Assembly: GCA_027698105.1 (NCBI GenBank)
Contig: JAQERH010000002.1
Span: 90,110 to 154,109 of the forward strand
DNA from: Lachnospiraceae bacterium AM93-12TA
GTDB taxonomy: Bacteria; Bacillota; Clostridia; Lachnospirales; Lachnospiraceae
Direction: 5' to 3'
Length of the DNA: 64,000 bases
This document shows, piece after piece, positions 22,180-31,397 of this stretch (the first letter of the stretch is position 1; each line of letters opens with the position of its first letter). The position numbers and the translations under genes are program-made. The notes beneath the pieces are model-generated. The model saw nothing but the letters and a program-made list of their open reading frames with translations, was not told where the DNA came from and did not search any database.

Positions 22180-23583
22180 TTATTCGTAAATAATCATTCC
22201 CTCTGCCACCATAGAGGCGTCCAGCACAATATGGTCGTACACGGAAAGACCGTAATCTGTACCCTTGGCAATCGTAAAATATTCCCCGTTGCCGGACAGC
22301 TTCTCAATCTTTTTAAATACTGCGTACCCCTTATTAATGTTATATACGCCCTCCAACGGAGCAGTCGCTCCAATCTGGTAACGCTCGCTGGAATCCTGTT
22401 TTACAATGTAGTCTCCATTTTTGAAGGCTCCGTCCTCTGATGTCTCCACATAATAATATTCATCTGTTGATCCGTATATCTCAGCAGGCGTAAAGACAAC
22501 CGATGCCTCACCGCTTTCTGAATAGACCTCTTTATAAAAACCTGTCTCTGCACTTCGCTCGTCTCCGCCAGAAGCGGCAAATTCTACAGAGATTGTAAAG
22601 AAGTCCTTCGTTGTAACAGCTGTAGCCGGAATCTTAAGTCCTTCCTCTGCCTCTGAAACTACTTCAAACTCCGCAAAGCGGTCTGAAATGAACTGTACCA
22701 TAAACCGGTCAAAATCCAGTTTTCCGTACGAACCTCCGTCTGCCCCTGTAATCTGTGAGTATTTTCCTGATAGGGTCAGATTATCATCTATAAATTTTAC
22801 CCGCAGTGTATTTTTATCTGCATACGCTGCCTTATCTTCTTCTGTCAGAGGAAAGAGCACCGACCAGTTCTCAGAAGTAATCATCTTATAGACCGGTGTC
22901 CCAGCCTCGATCAGCTTTCCAGCCTGTCCCACTGATTTTTTATAATTCTCCTTTTTAAAAGAATCAGCTGTGACAGCCGACGGCTCCATCCCTTCATAGG
23001 AATCGATGGCATAGGATATAATACCCGCCTGTTCCGTGTAAATCTGCTGAAAATGAATTCCCCTTGCCTCAAGCTCTGTATCCATCTGAGCCAGTGCGTT
23101 AAAATTCACCAGCTCTACCACCGCCGCATCCAACGAGTATTTTTCATCATACACAGAAGAAAACTCTGAATCATCATAAGACAGACACAGAGAGGCCAGC
23201 TTTTTCTTCAGCAAAGCCAGATTTTCATCTGTAAATGCCTGACCTGCCTCCTGGCTTTCCTCCAGATAATGTTCCAGCTCTCCTGTCTCATCCAGAGAAT
23301 AAATACGGGAACCGGCCGCCGCCTTCTTTCCTTCCCTCACATAGTAATTCACATATCCTGACTGTTCGGCCTGCTTTACTGCCTCCTGGCGCAGAATCAG
23401 GCCTGTATATGTTTTATCATTGACAATGCTTCCTTCAACAACCTCATAAAACTGTATCCTATCCCGTCCAAGGTATTTAAAAACACAAAGAGCCAGATAG
23501 AGAAAGATCAGGGTAAATATCAGGGTACCTATATTGAAATTCTTTGGTTTTCTATACGGTACTATCTTTTTAGTCTTGGCCAT
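22180..23583 (-). CDS. HlyD-like membrane-fusion-type protein near sepF
   Basis: A 467-residue protein with the start at 23583 (MAKTKKIVPYRK). A single membrane helix lies at about residues 18-36 (IGTLIFTLIFLYLALCVF). The external part has the lipoyl/barrel-hybrid pattern of HlyD-type adaptors: GSIVNDKTYTGLILRQE, NYYVREGKKAAAGSRIY and a coiled-coil-like middle. No transporter partner is adjacent. Relatives occur next to ylmE-sepF-ylmH in Lachnospiraceae, which suggests a role in the cell envelope or division rather than export. Confidence 0.8.
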   Translation of the reverse strand: MAKTKKIVPYRKPKNFNIGTLIFTLIFLYLALCVFKYLGRDRIQFYEVVEGSIVNDKTYTGLILRQEAVKQAEQSGYVNYYVREGKKAAAGSRIYSLDETGELEHYLEESQEAGQAFTDENLALLKKKLASLCLSYDDSEFSSVYDEKYSLDAAVVELVNFNALAQMDTELEARGIHFQQIYTEQAGIISYAIDSYEGMEPSAVTADSFKKENYKKSVGQAGKLIEAGTPVYKMITSENWSVLFPLTEEDKAAYADKNTLRVKFIDDNLTLSGKYSQITGADGGSYGKLDFDRFMVQFISDRFAEFEVVSEAEEGLKIPATAVTTKDFFTISVEFAASGGDERSAETGFYKEVYSESGEASVVFTPAEIYGSTDEYYYVETSEDGAFKNGDYIVKQDSSERYQIGATAPLEGVYNINKGYAVFKKIEKLSGNGEYFTIAKGTDYGLSVYDHIVLDASMVAEGMIIYE

Positions 23584-23677
23584 GATGCTAACCGGTCTCC
23601 TTTCCCTATGTATTATAAAAGGAATCGCTGAAAAGTGCAAGACAATTCAGGAAATGACTGGAAAGGGGAGATCGAAA

Positions 23678-23709
23678 GAGGGAAGACTGCCGCCTGCAGT
23701 TCTCCCCTC
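23678..23709 (-). terminator. Probable terminator of the P-loop gene
   Basis: Imperfect 13/14-base arms 23678-23690 and 23696-23709 are followed on the minus strand by TTTCGATC and more pyrimidines. It separates the P-loop gene (ending at 23752) from the HlyD-like gene. Confidence 0.6.
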
Positions 23710-23751
23710 TTTTGTAATATCCTATGTAATTTTTTAAATACAGCTGCTGTC

Positions 23752-24171
23752 TTATAATGAAACAACTACGCTGGATTTAGCGCACTCTGGGAGATTCGAC
23801 GCATCCTCAGATACACTGAGTACAAATGTGAGATGGTATTTCTCGCTGATCTCCTGCAGTGTCTTAAAAGTTTCCTCAATGCTTTCTCCCTCTAAGGAAG
23901 CCAGCTTTAAGAAGCTGTCGAAGTACATCTGCTCCAGGTCATGATCCTGCGAAATAATACCGCAGATAAAGCCAATAAAGCCCTCGCTGGAAGTGATGGG
24001 ATACTCATTTACATTAATTAAACGAATCCTGTTGTTCAGCTCATACATATGCTTGGAACTTTTGTCCAGATACACAATTGAACCTGTGGATTCTTTAATG
24101 GCTGTGTTCGCCATATCAAGAAGATATTTAGTTTTTCCTTTTCCCTTGTTTCCCGCAATAATCTGAATCAT
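23752..24171 (-). CDS. Small P-loop protein of unknown role
   Basis: A 139-residue protein with a Walker A at the extreme N-terminus (AGNKGKGKTKYLLDMAN). A Walker-B-like hydrophobic strand (LTFVLSVSED) is near the end, but no clear catalytic acid follows. Homologues in Lachnospiraceae are often labelled PilT-like, which is not supported by domain layout. It stands alone with its own terminator. Function unknown. Confidence 0.7.
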   Translation of the reverse strand: MIQIIAGNKGKGKTKYLLDMANTAIKESTGSIVYLDKSSKHMYELNNRIRLINVNEYPITSSEGFIGFICGIISQDHDLEQMYFDSFLKLASLEGESIEETFKTLQEISEKYHLTFVLSVSEDASNLPECAKSSVVVSL

Positions 24172-24263
24172 ATCAAATCTCCTCCTTGGACTTTATTTAA
24201 GTTGTATAAAAAATCTTTTATTATGCAATTAATTATAGTATAAATGTCCGAAAAAATCAATCA

Positions 24264-25229
24264 CTAATCGACAATTTTAGTAATTATATTGGTCATATTT
24301 TTGTAAAGTCCCTGGCGGTTCCCAGCTTTTAGCACTACCGAGATATACTCCTTCCCCTCCTCGTCCTGCTCTGCCATAATCAGGCAGTAACCGGCAGCCT
24401 GGGTAGTTCCTGTCTTTCCTCCAAGAACTGTCAGGCCTTCCGGCGTTTCTGTCTCCCCGTTCTGATACCAGTTTCCCACCTTCCAGGTTTTGGATACAGA
24501 GCCTCCCTGTGCATTGGTGTAGGAGGCAGTATAGGAATCACTTCCTATAATTTCCCGAAATTTTGGAAGCTTCATGGCCTCATTAAAAATCAGATAAAGA
24601 TCATAGGCCGTTGTATAATGTTCCGGATCCGACAGACCGCTGGGATTTTTAAAATGTGTCTGCGTTGCCCCCAGCTGTCTGGCTCTCTCATTCATCTTCT
24701 CAGCGAACGCCTCCACGCTGCCTGACATATGAACGGCAATGGCGTTGGCCGCATCGTTTCCAGATGGAATCAAAAGCCCGTACAGCAGCTGCTCCATTGT
24801 CAATGTATCTCCCGGCTTCACCCCGCAAAGAGACGCTCCAGACTCTGTAATTACAGCGTCCTCCGTTACCTGAACCGTATCGGAGAGATTCCCCTCTTCT
24901 ATGGCAATCAGCGCCGTCATTACTTTCGTAATGCTGGCCGGGTAGAGCTGCTCATAGGCATTTTTGCTGTATATTACATTTTTGTCTGTGATACCGAATA
25001 CTGCCCCCGCCTCTCCGGTAAATTCTACGCTTTCGTCTGAAGACTCACCACTGATCACACAGAGATCCGAAGCAAAAAGAGGCGCCAGGGAGGCTGAACC
25101 CTCCGACACCCCCAGATTGCTTCCCCGATCCGCAAAGGAATACGGCTCTTCCAGCTTTTTTCCGCTGCATCCTGTAAGAAACAGTACAGCTGCCAATCCA
25201 CAAATCTGCTTATGAAATAAATGCTTCAA
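24264..25229 (-). CDS. D-alanyl-D-alanine carboxypeptidase, lipoprotein (DacA-like)
   Basis: A 321-residue protein from a TTG start with AGGAG upstream. A lipoprotein signal has lipobox LFLTGC. The penicillin-binding serine peptidase motifs are SITK (PASITKVMTAL), SGN (IPSGNDAAN) and KTG (LGGKTGTTQ). It trims the terminal D-Ala of peptidoglycan stem peptides. The C-terminal domain of classical DacA is absent, since the protein ends soon after the KTG strand. It is the last member of the mre-to-mgsA series. Confidence 0.92.
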   Translation of the reverse strand: MKHLFHKQICGLAAVLFLTGCSGKKLEEPYSFADRGSNLGVSEGSASLAPLFASDLCVISGESSDESVEFTGEAGAVFGITDKNVIYSKNAYEQLYPASITKVMTALIAIEEGNLSDTVQVTEDAVITESGASLCGVKPGDTLTMEQLLYGLLIPSGNDAANAIAVHMSGSVEAFAEKMNERARQLGATQTHFKNPSGLSDPEHYTTAYDLYLIFNEAMKLPKFREIIGSDSYTASYTNAQGGSVSKTWKVGNWYQNGETETPEGLTVLGGKTGTTQAAGYCLIMAEQDEEGKEYISVVLKAGNRQGLYKNMTNIITKIVD

Positions 25230-25265
25230 GTCGTTGTTCTCCTGCTTTCTTAAGGAACTGTTTGT

Positions 25266-25661
25266 CTATCTGTATATCTCCCGCCACTCCAGATCGCCGC
25301 GCTCCAGAGACTTAATTAAGAGCTCTGCTGTGGCTACATTCGTGGCAATCGGAATATTATACATATCACAGATCATCACCACATTGTTGACATTCGGCTC
25401 ATGGGATTTTGCAGTAGATGGATCGCGAAGGAAAATCACCAAATCCATCTGATCGTGTTCGATCTGTGAGCTGAGCTGCTGAGCGCCCCCTAAATGTCCT
25501 GGAAGGTACTTATATACATTCAGATTCGTAACCTCCTCTATCAGCCTTCCTGTGGTTCCTGTGGCATAAAGGGAATGCCGGCTTAAAACACCTCTGTAAG
25601 CAATGCAGAAATTCTGCATCAGCTTTTTTTTCGAATCATGAGCTACCAACCCTATATTCAT
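25266..25661 (-). CDS. mgsA: Methylglyoxal synthase
   Basis: A 131-residue protein with NIGLVAHDSKKKLM, ATGTTGRLI, GHLGGAQQLSSQI and LVIFLRDP, including the catalytic Asp in the DP segment. It converts dihydroxyacetone phosphate to methylglyoxal plus phosphate, relieving sugar-phosphate build-up. It follows rodA closely, an order common in Firmicutes without an obvious functional reason. Confidence 0.97.
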   Translation of the reverse strand: MNIGLVAHDSKKKLMQNFCIAYRGVLSRHSLYATGTTGRLIEEVTNLNVYKYLPGHLGGAQQLSSQIEHDQMDLVIFLRDPSTAKSHEPNVNNVVMICDMYNIPIATNVATAELLIKSLERGDLEWREIYR

Positions 25662-25675
25662 ACTGAGCTACCTCC

Positions 25676-26800
25676 TTAACTGTTGCTGCTTTTTCTCTGA
25701 AGTCCAATGTTTAGTACGATTCCCATACCAGCGTAAATACTCAGCACAGAGCTGATACCGGAGCTGATAAAAGGAAGAGGGAGTCCTGTATTTGGGAAAA
25801 TTCCCGTGGCAACTGCAATGTTCGCAAAGCCCTGAAAACCTATGAGAACTGCCATACCAATACAGACAAGGCGTCCTCCCATATCCTTTGCGCGGCTTGC
25901 CGTAAGGAGACATTCAAACACCAGAAGAGCGAGTACGGAAATAATAACCATACTGCCTACAAATCCCAGTTCTTCACCGATTACGGCAAAAATAAAGTCT
26001 GTCTGATCCTCTGCCACGAAGTTTCCGCTTTTCACGGATCCTACACCTGCATTATTCAGCCCCTTTCCCCAAAGCTGCCCTGAGCCAATGGCCATAATTG
26101 ATTTATCCTGCTGGTTATTAGCGTCCGCATACTGAACGCTGCCGTGGAAAATCTTAGCCAGAATTCTACGGGCCTGATACTCTCTCAGGAATGGCACTAT
26201 TCCGAACTGGGCCAGATAAAGGAACAGCCCGCCGGCAGGAATCCCCACCGCCAGTACCCCGCCGATCCATTTATAGCTGAGTCCAGCCGCATAAATAATA
26301 ACAATAAGCGGTATCGTGATAACAATACTGGTAGACAGGTTTGGCTGAGCCAGAACCAGTCCAACCGGAAGCGCTATCATAAGCGCTATCGTTCCCAAAA
26401 CCGATACCTTATTAATCCTCTCATGGTTTTTTGCCAGATACCAGGAGAGAACTATAATCAATCCTACCTTTAAAAACTCAGATGGCTGAATCGTAAAGCC
26501 GAAAATCTTCAGCCAGCGCGTCGCTCCTCCGGAACTGTGTCCTGTAATCAGAACAGCAGCCAGAAGAACAATGCACCCTATGTAAATCAAGGTGTTCAGG
26601 CGGAATATCCTGTGATAATCGATCATGGAAAGCAGCACACAGCATATAAAAGACACTGCCGCCCCCAAAATCTGCTTTCCAACAATCGCCGGTTCCCCGC
26701 CGCTGGCGCTTCTCAGCACCAGAATTCCCGCAACACTTAAAAAAACCATATAAATTACAATGCGGAAGTTGTAATTTTTTAAGCTGTAGTTAAATATCAT
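25676..26800 (-). CDS. rodA: Rod-shape peptidoglycan polymerase RodA (SEDS)
   Basis: A 374-residue SEDS membrane protein with about ten helices. Characteristic parts are WLKIFGFTIQPSEFLKVG, AQPNLSTSIV, the DQTDFIFAVIGEELGF loop with the catalytic Asp and Glu-Glu, and GLPLPFISSG. It polymerises lipid II with its partner PBP2 (mrdA, same locus). Its start overlaps the minE stop by four bases, which indicates coupling. Confidence 0.96.
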   Translation of the reverse strand: MIFNYSLKNYNFRIVIYMVFLSVAGILVLRSASGGEPAIVGKQILGAAVSFICCVLLSMIDYHRIFRLNTLIYIGCIVLLAAVLITGHSSGGATRWLKIFGFTIQPSEFLKVGLIIVLSWYLAKNHERINKVSVLGTIALMIALPVGLVLAQPNLSTSIVITIPLIVIIYAAGLSYKWIGGVLAVGIPAGGLFLYLAQFGIVPFLREYQARRILAKIFHGSVQYADANNQQDKSIMAIGSGQLWGKGLNNAGVGSVKSGNFVAEDQTDFIFAVIGEELGFVGSMVIISVLALLVFECLLTASRAKDMGGRLVCIGMAVLIGFQGFANIAVATGIFPNTGLPLPFISSGISSVLSIYAGMGIVLNIGLQRKSSNS

Positions 26801-27078
26801 GCTGTAAAAGTTTCCTTGCTCTGCTTAATGTTATGAACCAGTATCGTAGCGCATAGAGCCGGTATCTTTCTGCCGTCCGGCAGGGTTCTTGTCATCTGTA
26901 CAATGACGTCCTCTTCCCTCACCTCCATGTATCTGGAAACTGCATGGAGCAGGTCTGTGCGTATCATCTCCAGAAGATCCAGAGAGCAGCCTGCCCGGTC
27001 AGATGCCAGAAGAAGCTTCAGACGCTTTCTCGCTATTTCACCTGAATTATTTCCGCCAAGCAGTCTGAGGATGCCCAT
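26797..27078 (-). CDS. minE: Cell division topological factor MinE
   Basis: A 93-residue protein with the MinE pattern: an N-terminal amphipathic part, then IARKRLKLLLASDRAGC, which displaces MinD, and the dimer domain EEDVIVQMTRTLPDGRKIPALCATI. It drives release of MinD from the membrane. It follows minD by 13 bases. The usual partner minC is missing from this locus. Confidence 0.9.
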   Translation of the reverse strand: MGILRLLGGNNSGEIARKRLKLLLASDRAGCSLDLLEMIRTDLLHAVSRYMEVREEDVIVQMTRTLPDGRKIPALCATILVHNIKQSKETFTA

Positions 27079-27091
27079 CTCGTCTCCCTCC

Positions 27092-27883
27092 TTATGCCCG
27101 CTTCAAAAGGCAGGTGATTTTGGACCAGAGATTCCGGCTGTTGTCAAAATTCAAAAATGGTACAGACTCCCCCAGAATTCTCCTGCAGATGTTCAGATAT
27201 GCCTGACCGGCAAAACCATTCATTCCCGCCAGCGGCTCTCCCTGATTCGTGGAAATTACGATATCTTCGTCATCTGGAATGGTTCCAATGACAGGAACAG
27301 ACAGTATATCCATCACATCGTCTACTGACATCATATCGCCCCGTCTCACCATATCCATGCGGATGCGGTTAATAATCAAATCGATATGCTTCATTTCATC
27401 TGCTTCCAGAAGACCGATAATGCGGTCCGCATCGCGGATCGCCGATACCTCCGGTGTTGTCACTACAATCGCCCTGTCGGCACCCGCAACGGCATTTTTA
27501 AACCCCTGCTCAATACCGGCCGGACAGTCAAGAAGTATGTAGTCAAACTCCTCTCTCAGAGAAGCGACCAGTTTTACCATCTGACCAGGATTTACAGACG
27601 ATTTGTCCCGCGTCTGGGCAGACGGCAGTAAAAACAGGTTAGGATATCTTTTGTCTCTTATCAGTGCCTGCTTCATCCGACAATTTCCCTCTACCACGTC
27701 TACCAGATTGTAGACAATGCGGTTTTCCAGCCCCATTACCACATCCAGGTTTCTGAGTCCAATGTCTGTATCAATCAGAACTACTCTTTTTCCTAGTATG
27801 GCAAGGCCTGTTCCCACATTTGCGGAGGTAGTCGTTTTGCCTACACCGCCTTTTCCGGATGTAATCACGATGACTTCACTCAT
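27092..27883 (-). CDS. minD: Septum site-determining ATPase MinD
   Basis: A 263-residue protein with deviant Walker A SGKGGVGKTTTSANV, switch II-like YILLDCPAGIEQGF, the VTTPEVSAIRDADR segment and a C-terminal amphipathic membrane helix (SKITCLLKRA). It binds the membrane with ATP and normally carries MinC to block polar division. RBS CAGGAGG. No minC lies between it and mrdA. Confidence 0.97.
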   Translation of the reverse strand: MSEVIVITSGKGGVGKTTTSANVGTGLAILGKRVVLIDTDIGLRNLDVVMGLENRIVYNLVDVVEGNCRMKQALIRDKRYPNLFLLPSAQTRDKSSVNPGQMVKLVASLREEFDYILLDCPAGIEQGFKNAVAGADRAIVVTTPEVSAIRDADRIIGLLEADEMKHIDLIINRIRMDMVRRGDMMSVDDVMDILSVPVIGTIPDDEDIVISTNQGEPLAGMNGFAGQAYLNICRRILGESVPFLNFDNSRNLWSKITCLLKRA

Positions 27884-28013
27884 AGTGCAATATCCTCCTG
27901 TATTCAGTTTACGTTCTTATTTTACTCTAAAATTCCCAAAGTTTCCAGTATTAAATCAAATTTAAATAATTCAGGAAACTTTTTCTCCTTTCTGACAGCA
28001 ATTTTTCTGAATT

Positions 28014-30866
28014 TTACTCTCCATTAATGGTCTCCCTGGACGCATTCAACGCTCCGGCGCTCATAATTTCATCCAGACTCATATATCCGTAGTAATAGCG
28101 GTACACAGATTTGGCTGTGAGAGCCGCATTGGCGGAATTGTATCCATTTGGAATATTGACAGCCACACTGATCTCAGGATTTTCATAGGGGGCAAAGGAA
28201 ATAAAGAATGCATGATTTCCCCTCGTCTTTACCTCCTGAGCCGTACCTGTCTTTCCGGCGATATTGACCGGAAGATCCTGGAATCTGGCACTTCTTGCCA
28301 CCACTCCTCTCATACCTTCAAATACTGCATCCCAGGTAGAGGCTGCAATATCCAGCTGTTCATGTACCTTTGGCGCAAACTCCTGCACCAGATTTCCTCT
28401 GGAGTCTGTTTCCTTCAGAAGAAGGCTTAAATCAAACACTGTACCTCTGTTGGCAAGAGACGTCACATATCTGGCCAGCTGTACATTTGCAAAGGCGTGA
28501 GTACCCTGTCCAATGGCTGAACGCTCCGGATCCATATCACTGATATGAGGCTCTGATTCAAAAATCTCAATTCCCGACGTCTCGTTGAGTCCAAACATGG
28601 ACGCATACTTTTTCAGTGTCTCCAATCCCTTATCTGCCTTATAAGTGTCTCCATCTGTGGACATTCTGTGGGCCAGCTCAGCAAAATAAACGTTGCAGGA
28701 ATTAGTAATACCGCCTACTACATTTAACGGTCCATGGTGTCCCAGACACTTTAAAGGATTGCTGATTTCCTCAAAGACTCCCTCACAGACAACCGGCTCT
28801 CCCAGGCCGATAACGCCCTCCTCAAGGCCTGCAATGGCTGTGATAGGCTTAAAAGTCGATCCGGGTGCCTTAAGAGTTGTAGTCGCATTATTTCTCAAAG
28901 GTCCTGACAGATCGCTGTTCACCTGGGCAAAATAGTCTACATTGTTAATTTTATTGTTGTCATAGCCTGGGTAGGTAACAAGGGCGAGAACCTTTCCTGT
29001 ACGCACATCTGTTACTACGCAGGATGCTGTACAGGGATCCAGGGCCAGCTGGGCTGGTGTAAGCTCCACGTTTCTGATTTTCTGCATCATAAAGGAATAG
29101 GTGTAATTGGCATCTCCCTGCCTCAAGGCAGCCGCCTGGGCCTCGTCATAAGCCAGAACTCCCTGATCATAGAGAGCCAGACAGAGTTCCTTTCCTGACA
29201 CAGTATCATTGTAAATCAGATACTGATAAATCTTTTTGGAAAATTCATCGTTATCAGTAAGAATCTCGAAAATATGCTCTACCAGAACCGTATACACATC
29301 ATCAGCGCTGGAATATTTGCTCTCAATTTCCAGCTTCGTGGTATCAATCCAGTTGCTGGCAATACCATAATACAGATATTCCTTCAGGCTCATACTGCCT
29401 GTTTTCCAGGCCTCGTACTCTTCGCTCTTTGTATCGATTTCAGAAGAAAGGATCAGTTTCTCTCCATCAGACGCCAGCAGAGTGTAAATATACTGCATAT
29501 ACGCCTGCATATCCTCCGGAAGGGCATTCATGGGAGCTGGATTGTTGCTGTTCAGTTCATTTTTCAGTTCCGCTTCGATCCTGGCCCTGGCGCTCTCAAA
29601 CTTGGCATTGATCTGGCGCTCTGTGTCAGAAGCCTCCTCCGATGCGAAATCGTGGAAGGACAGCACATTGTTGTTAATCAGCTGGAAATAAGCGTCCTTA
29701 ATCGGGAGCTTAATCTCAGAGGCATCCACATTCTTAATTTCCTCCGGCTCCTGATTGACAAGAACATTTGTCAAAATACCTGCCAGCTGCTTTTCCAGAA
29801 TGTGGTAAATAGCTTTCTGAAGGTCCCGATCCAGAGAAAGCCAGATATCATTTCCCGCCTTAGGCTCCACCACATTAGCTGTCTCCAGAACTTTTCCCAT
29901 ATTATCCACATAGATAGTCTGAGAGCCTTTTGTTCCTTTCAGCTCCAGTTCCATAGAGGACTCGATTCCTGTACGCCCGGCCACATCATTTAATTCGTAG
30001 CCATCGCTCTGTTTCTTCAGCTCCTCCAGACCGTCTGTGGTAACCTTTCCCGTATATCCAATCACAGGCGCAAAGTAAATGGCATCGTTGTAGACGCGGA
30101 TCGTGGATTCCTCAATGTTCACTCCCGGCAGATCCGCTGTATGCTCCAGGATATCTGCCATGGTCTCTTCGCTGATATTCTCCGCTACAGTTGTAGCTTC
30201 GTACTTTCTGAAACTTGTAAATCGCATGGTATACCGGATGTTTACAATCTGAACAGCAATATCCAGAGGAACCTCCACCAGATTGCCGTCCCCATCCTTC
30301 ATCTCATCCAGCTTGTAGACATGCATCTGTTTCCTCAGGAGTTCCTCTGCCGTCACAGCAGAGGGATATTCTCCCTTGGAATCATCCAGCTCGTCTACAC
30401 TCTTTAAACCGTACAGGTCCCGCAGAAAACGGAGTCTGGCGCTTTCGGAGGCTGATGTGTAGGATACATTTCCCTCCTCGTCTGCAGTAATCTCCAGATC
30501 GCCCTTTACCGTTTCTCCGTGTTCATTCAGTATCTCTACCAGCTCCCACAGCATAAAATTCCAGCCGGCGCTGTTTTCAAAGGCTCCTATGTCCTGTACT
30601 GTCACGTTATAGGCCAGCTCATTATAAGCCAGCACATTTCCGTTTCTGTCGTAAATATTACCTCTGGTGCTGGCTGTCTTGATCACCTTTTCAGTCAGCG
30701 AAATATATTCATCCTGATACTCCTCGCCGTGCACTATCTGAAGCGAAAACAGACGTGCTGCCAGTGTTACGTACATGAGCACGAACACCAGGGAAATGGC
30801 GAAAAGCCGGGAGGTAATGACTTTTTTTAAAAGTTCCTTTAAATATTCCAGTAAATCCCTAAACAA
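28014..30866 (-). CDS. mrdA: Penicillin-binding protein 2 (elongation transpeptidase), long form
   Basis: A 950-residue class B PBP from a TTG start. A membrane anchor at residues 18-38 is followed by the pedestal domain (RGNIYDRNGNVLAYNE). The transpeptidase has SxxK in PGSTFKPI (about 669), SxN in TNSCNVYF (about 720) and KTG in AGKTGTAQ (about 870). Between the pedestal (LSLDRDLQKAI, about 340) and the catalytic domain (CTASCVVTDV, about 610) lies an insertion of about 240 acidic, helical residues, which makes it far longer than the usual 600-700. It cross-links lateral wall with RodA. Confidence 0.95.
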   Translation of the reverse strand: MFRDLLEYLKELLKKVITSRLFAISLVFVLMYVTLAARLFSLQIVHGEEYQDEYISLTEKVIKTASTRGNIYDRNGNVLAYNELAYNVTVQDIGAFENSAGWNFMLWELVEILNEHGETVKGDLEITADEEGNVSYTSASESARLRFLRDLYGLKSVDELDDSKGEYPSAVTAEELLRKQMHVYKLDEMKDGDGNLVEVPLDIAVQIVNIRYTMRFTSFRKYEATTVAENISEETMADILEHTADLPGVNIEESTIRVYNDAIYFAPVIGYTGKVTTDGLEELKKQSDGYELNDVAGRTGIESSMELELKGTKGSQTIYVDNMGKVLETANVVEPKAGNDIWLSLDRDLQKAIYHILEKQLAGILTNVLVNQEPEEIKNVDASEIKLPIKDAYFQLINNNVLSFHDFASEEASDTERQINAKFESARARIEAELKNELNSNNPAPMNALPEDMQAYMQYIYTLLASDGEKLILSSEIDTKSEEYEAWKTGSMSLKEYLYYGIASNWIDTTKLEIESKYSSADDVYTVLVEHIFEILTDNDEFSKKIYQYLIYNDTVSGKELCLALYDQGVLAYDEAQAAALRQGDANYTYSFMMQKIRNVELTPAQLALDPCTASCVVTDVRTGKVLALVTYPGYDNNKINNVDYFAQVNSDLSGPLRNNATTTLKAPGSTFKPITAIAGLEEGVIGLGEPVVCEGVFEEISNPLKCLGHHGPLNVVGGITNSCNVYFAELAHRMSTDGDTYKADKGLETLKKYASMFGLNETSGIEIFESEPHISDMDPERSAIGQGTHAFANVQLARYVTSLANRGTVFDLSLLLKETDSRGNLVQEFAPKVHEQLDIAASTWDAVFEGMRGVVARSARFQDLPVNIAGKTGTAQEVKTRGNHAFFISFAPYENPEISVAVNIPNGYNSANAALTAKSVYRYYYGYMSLDEIMSAGALNASRETINGE

Positions 30867-31392
30867 TGGTAGAATCTCTCCTTTGCATCCGTTCCTCCAG
30901 CTTTCTGTTGGTAAACAGAAGGAGGCGGTAGACCAGCAGCGTGGTTACGGTAGTGAAAATAATTTCCGGCACCATAATCTCCTTAAAATAGTAAAGGAAA
31001 TCCAGTCTGGCCCGTATCAGGAAACGGAACACATATATATACATATTGTAAGCCAAATCATTGGTAATACTCAAAAGCAGCGGCAGCGTAATGTAATCCT
31101 CATAGTAATATTTTGTAAAAACGCCGTTCAGATACCCTGCATTGATAAAAAACAGGGTATAAAATCCAAATGGACCGCTGTAAAACAGATCCATGAACAG
31201 TCCTGCTACCAGACCATAGCAGATACCGGCTGCTCTTCCATCTATAAAACCATTAATAAATACAAGGATCAGAAGCAGATTCGGCGCTGCTGACAAAAAG
31301 GCAATCTGGGGAAATACACAAATCTGAATCGTAAAAGCCAGAATCAGAAGGAGAATATTTAAAATAATTTTCCTGATGCTGTTCTTAACCAT
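30859..31392 (-). CDS. mreD: Rod shape-determining protein MreD
   Basis: A 177-residue protein with five to six membrane helices. The N-terminal FAISLV-like core and the segment FINGFIDGRAAGICYGLVAG are typical of MreD. It stabilises the MreC-RodA-PBP2 wall-elongation complex. It overlaps the start of mrdA by eight bases and follows mreC by five. Confidence 0.92.
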   Translation of the reverse strand: MVKNSIRKIILNILLLILAFTIQICVFPQIAFLSAAPNLLLILVFINGFIDGRAAGICYGLVAGLFMDLFYSGPFGFYTLFFINAGYLNGVFTKYYYEDYITLPLLLSITNDLAYNMYIYVFRFLIRARLDFLYYFKEIMVPEIIFTTVTTLLVYRLLLFTNRKLEERMQRRDSTIV

Positions 31393-31397
31393 AGCCT

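Noticed and set aside
29274..29993. A 239-codon frame on the plus strand
   Set aside because: Antisense shadow of the PBP2 gene with no start signal.
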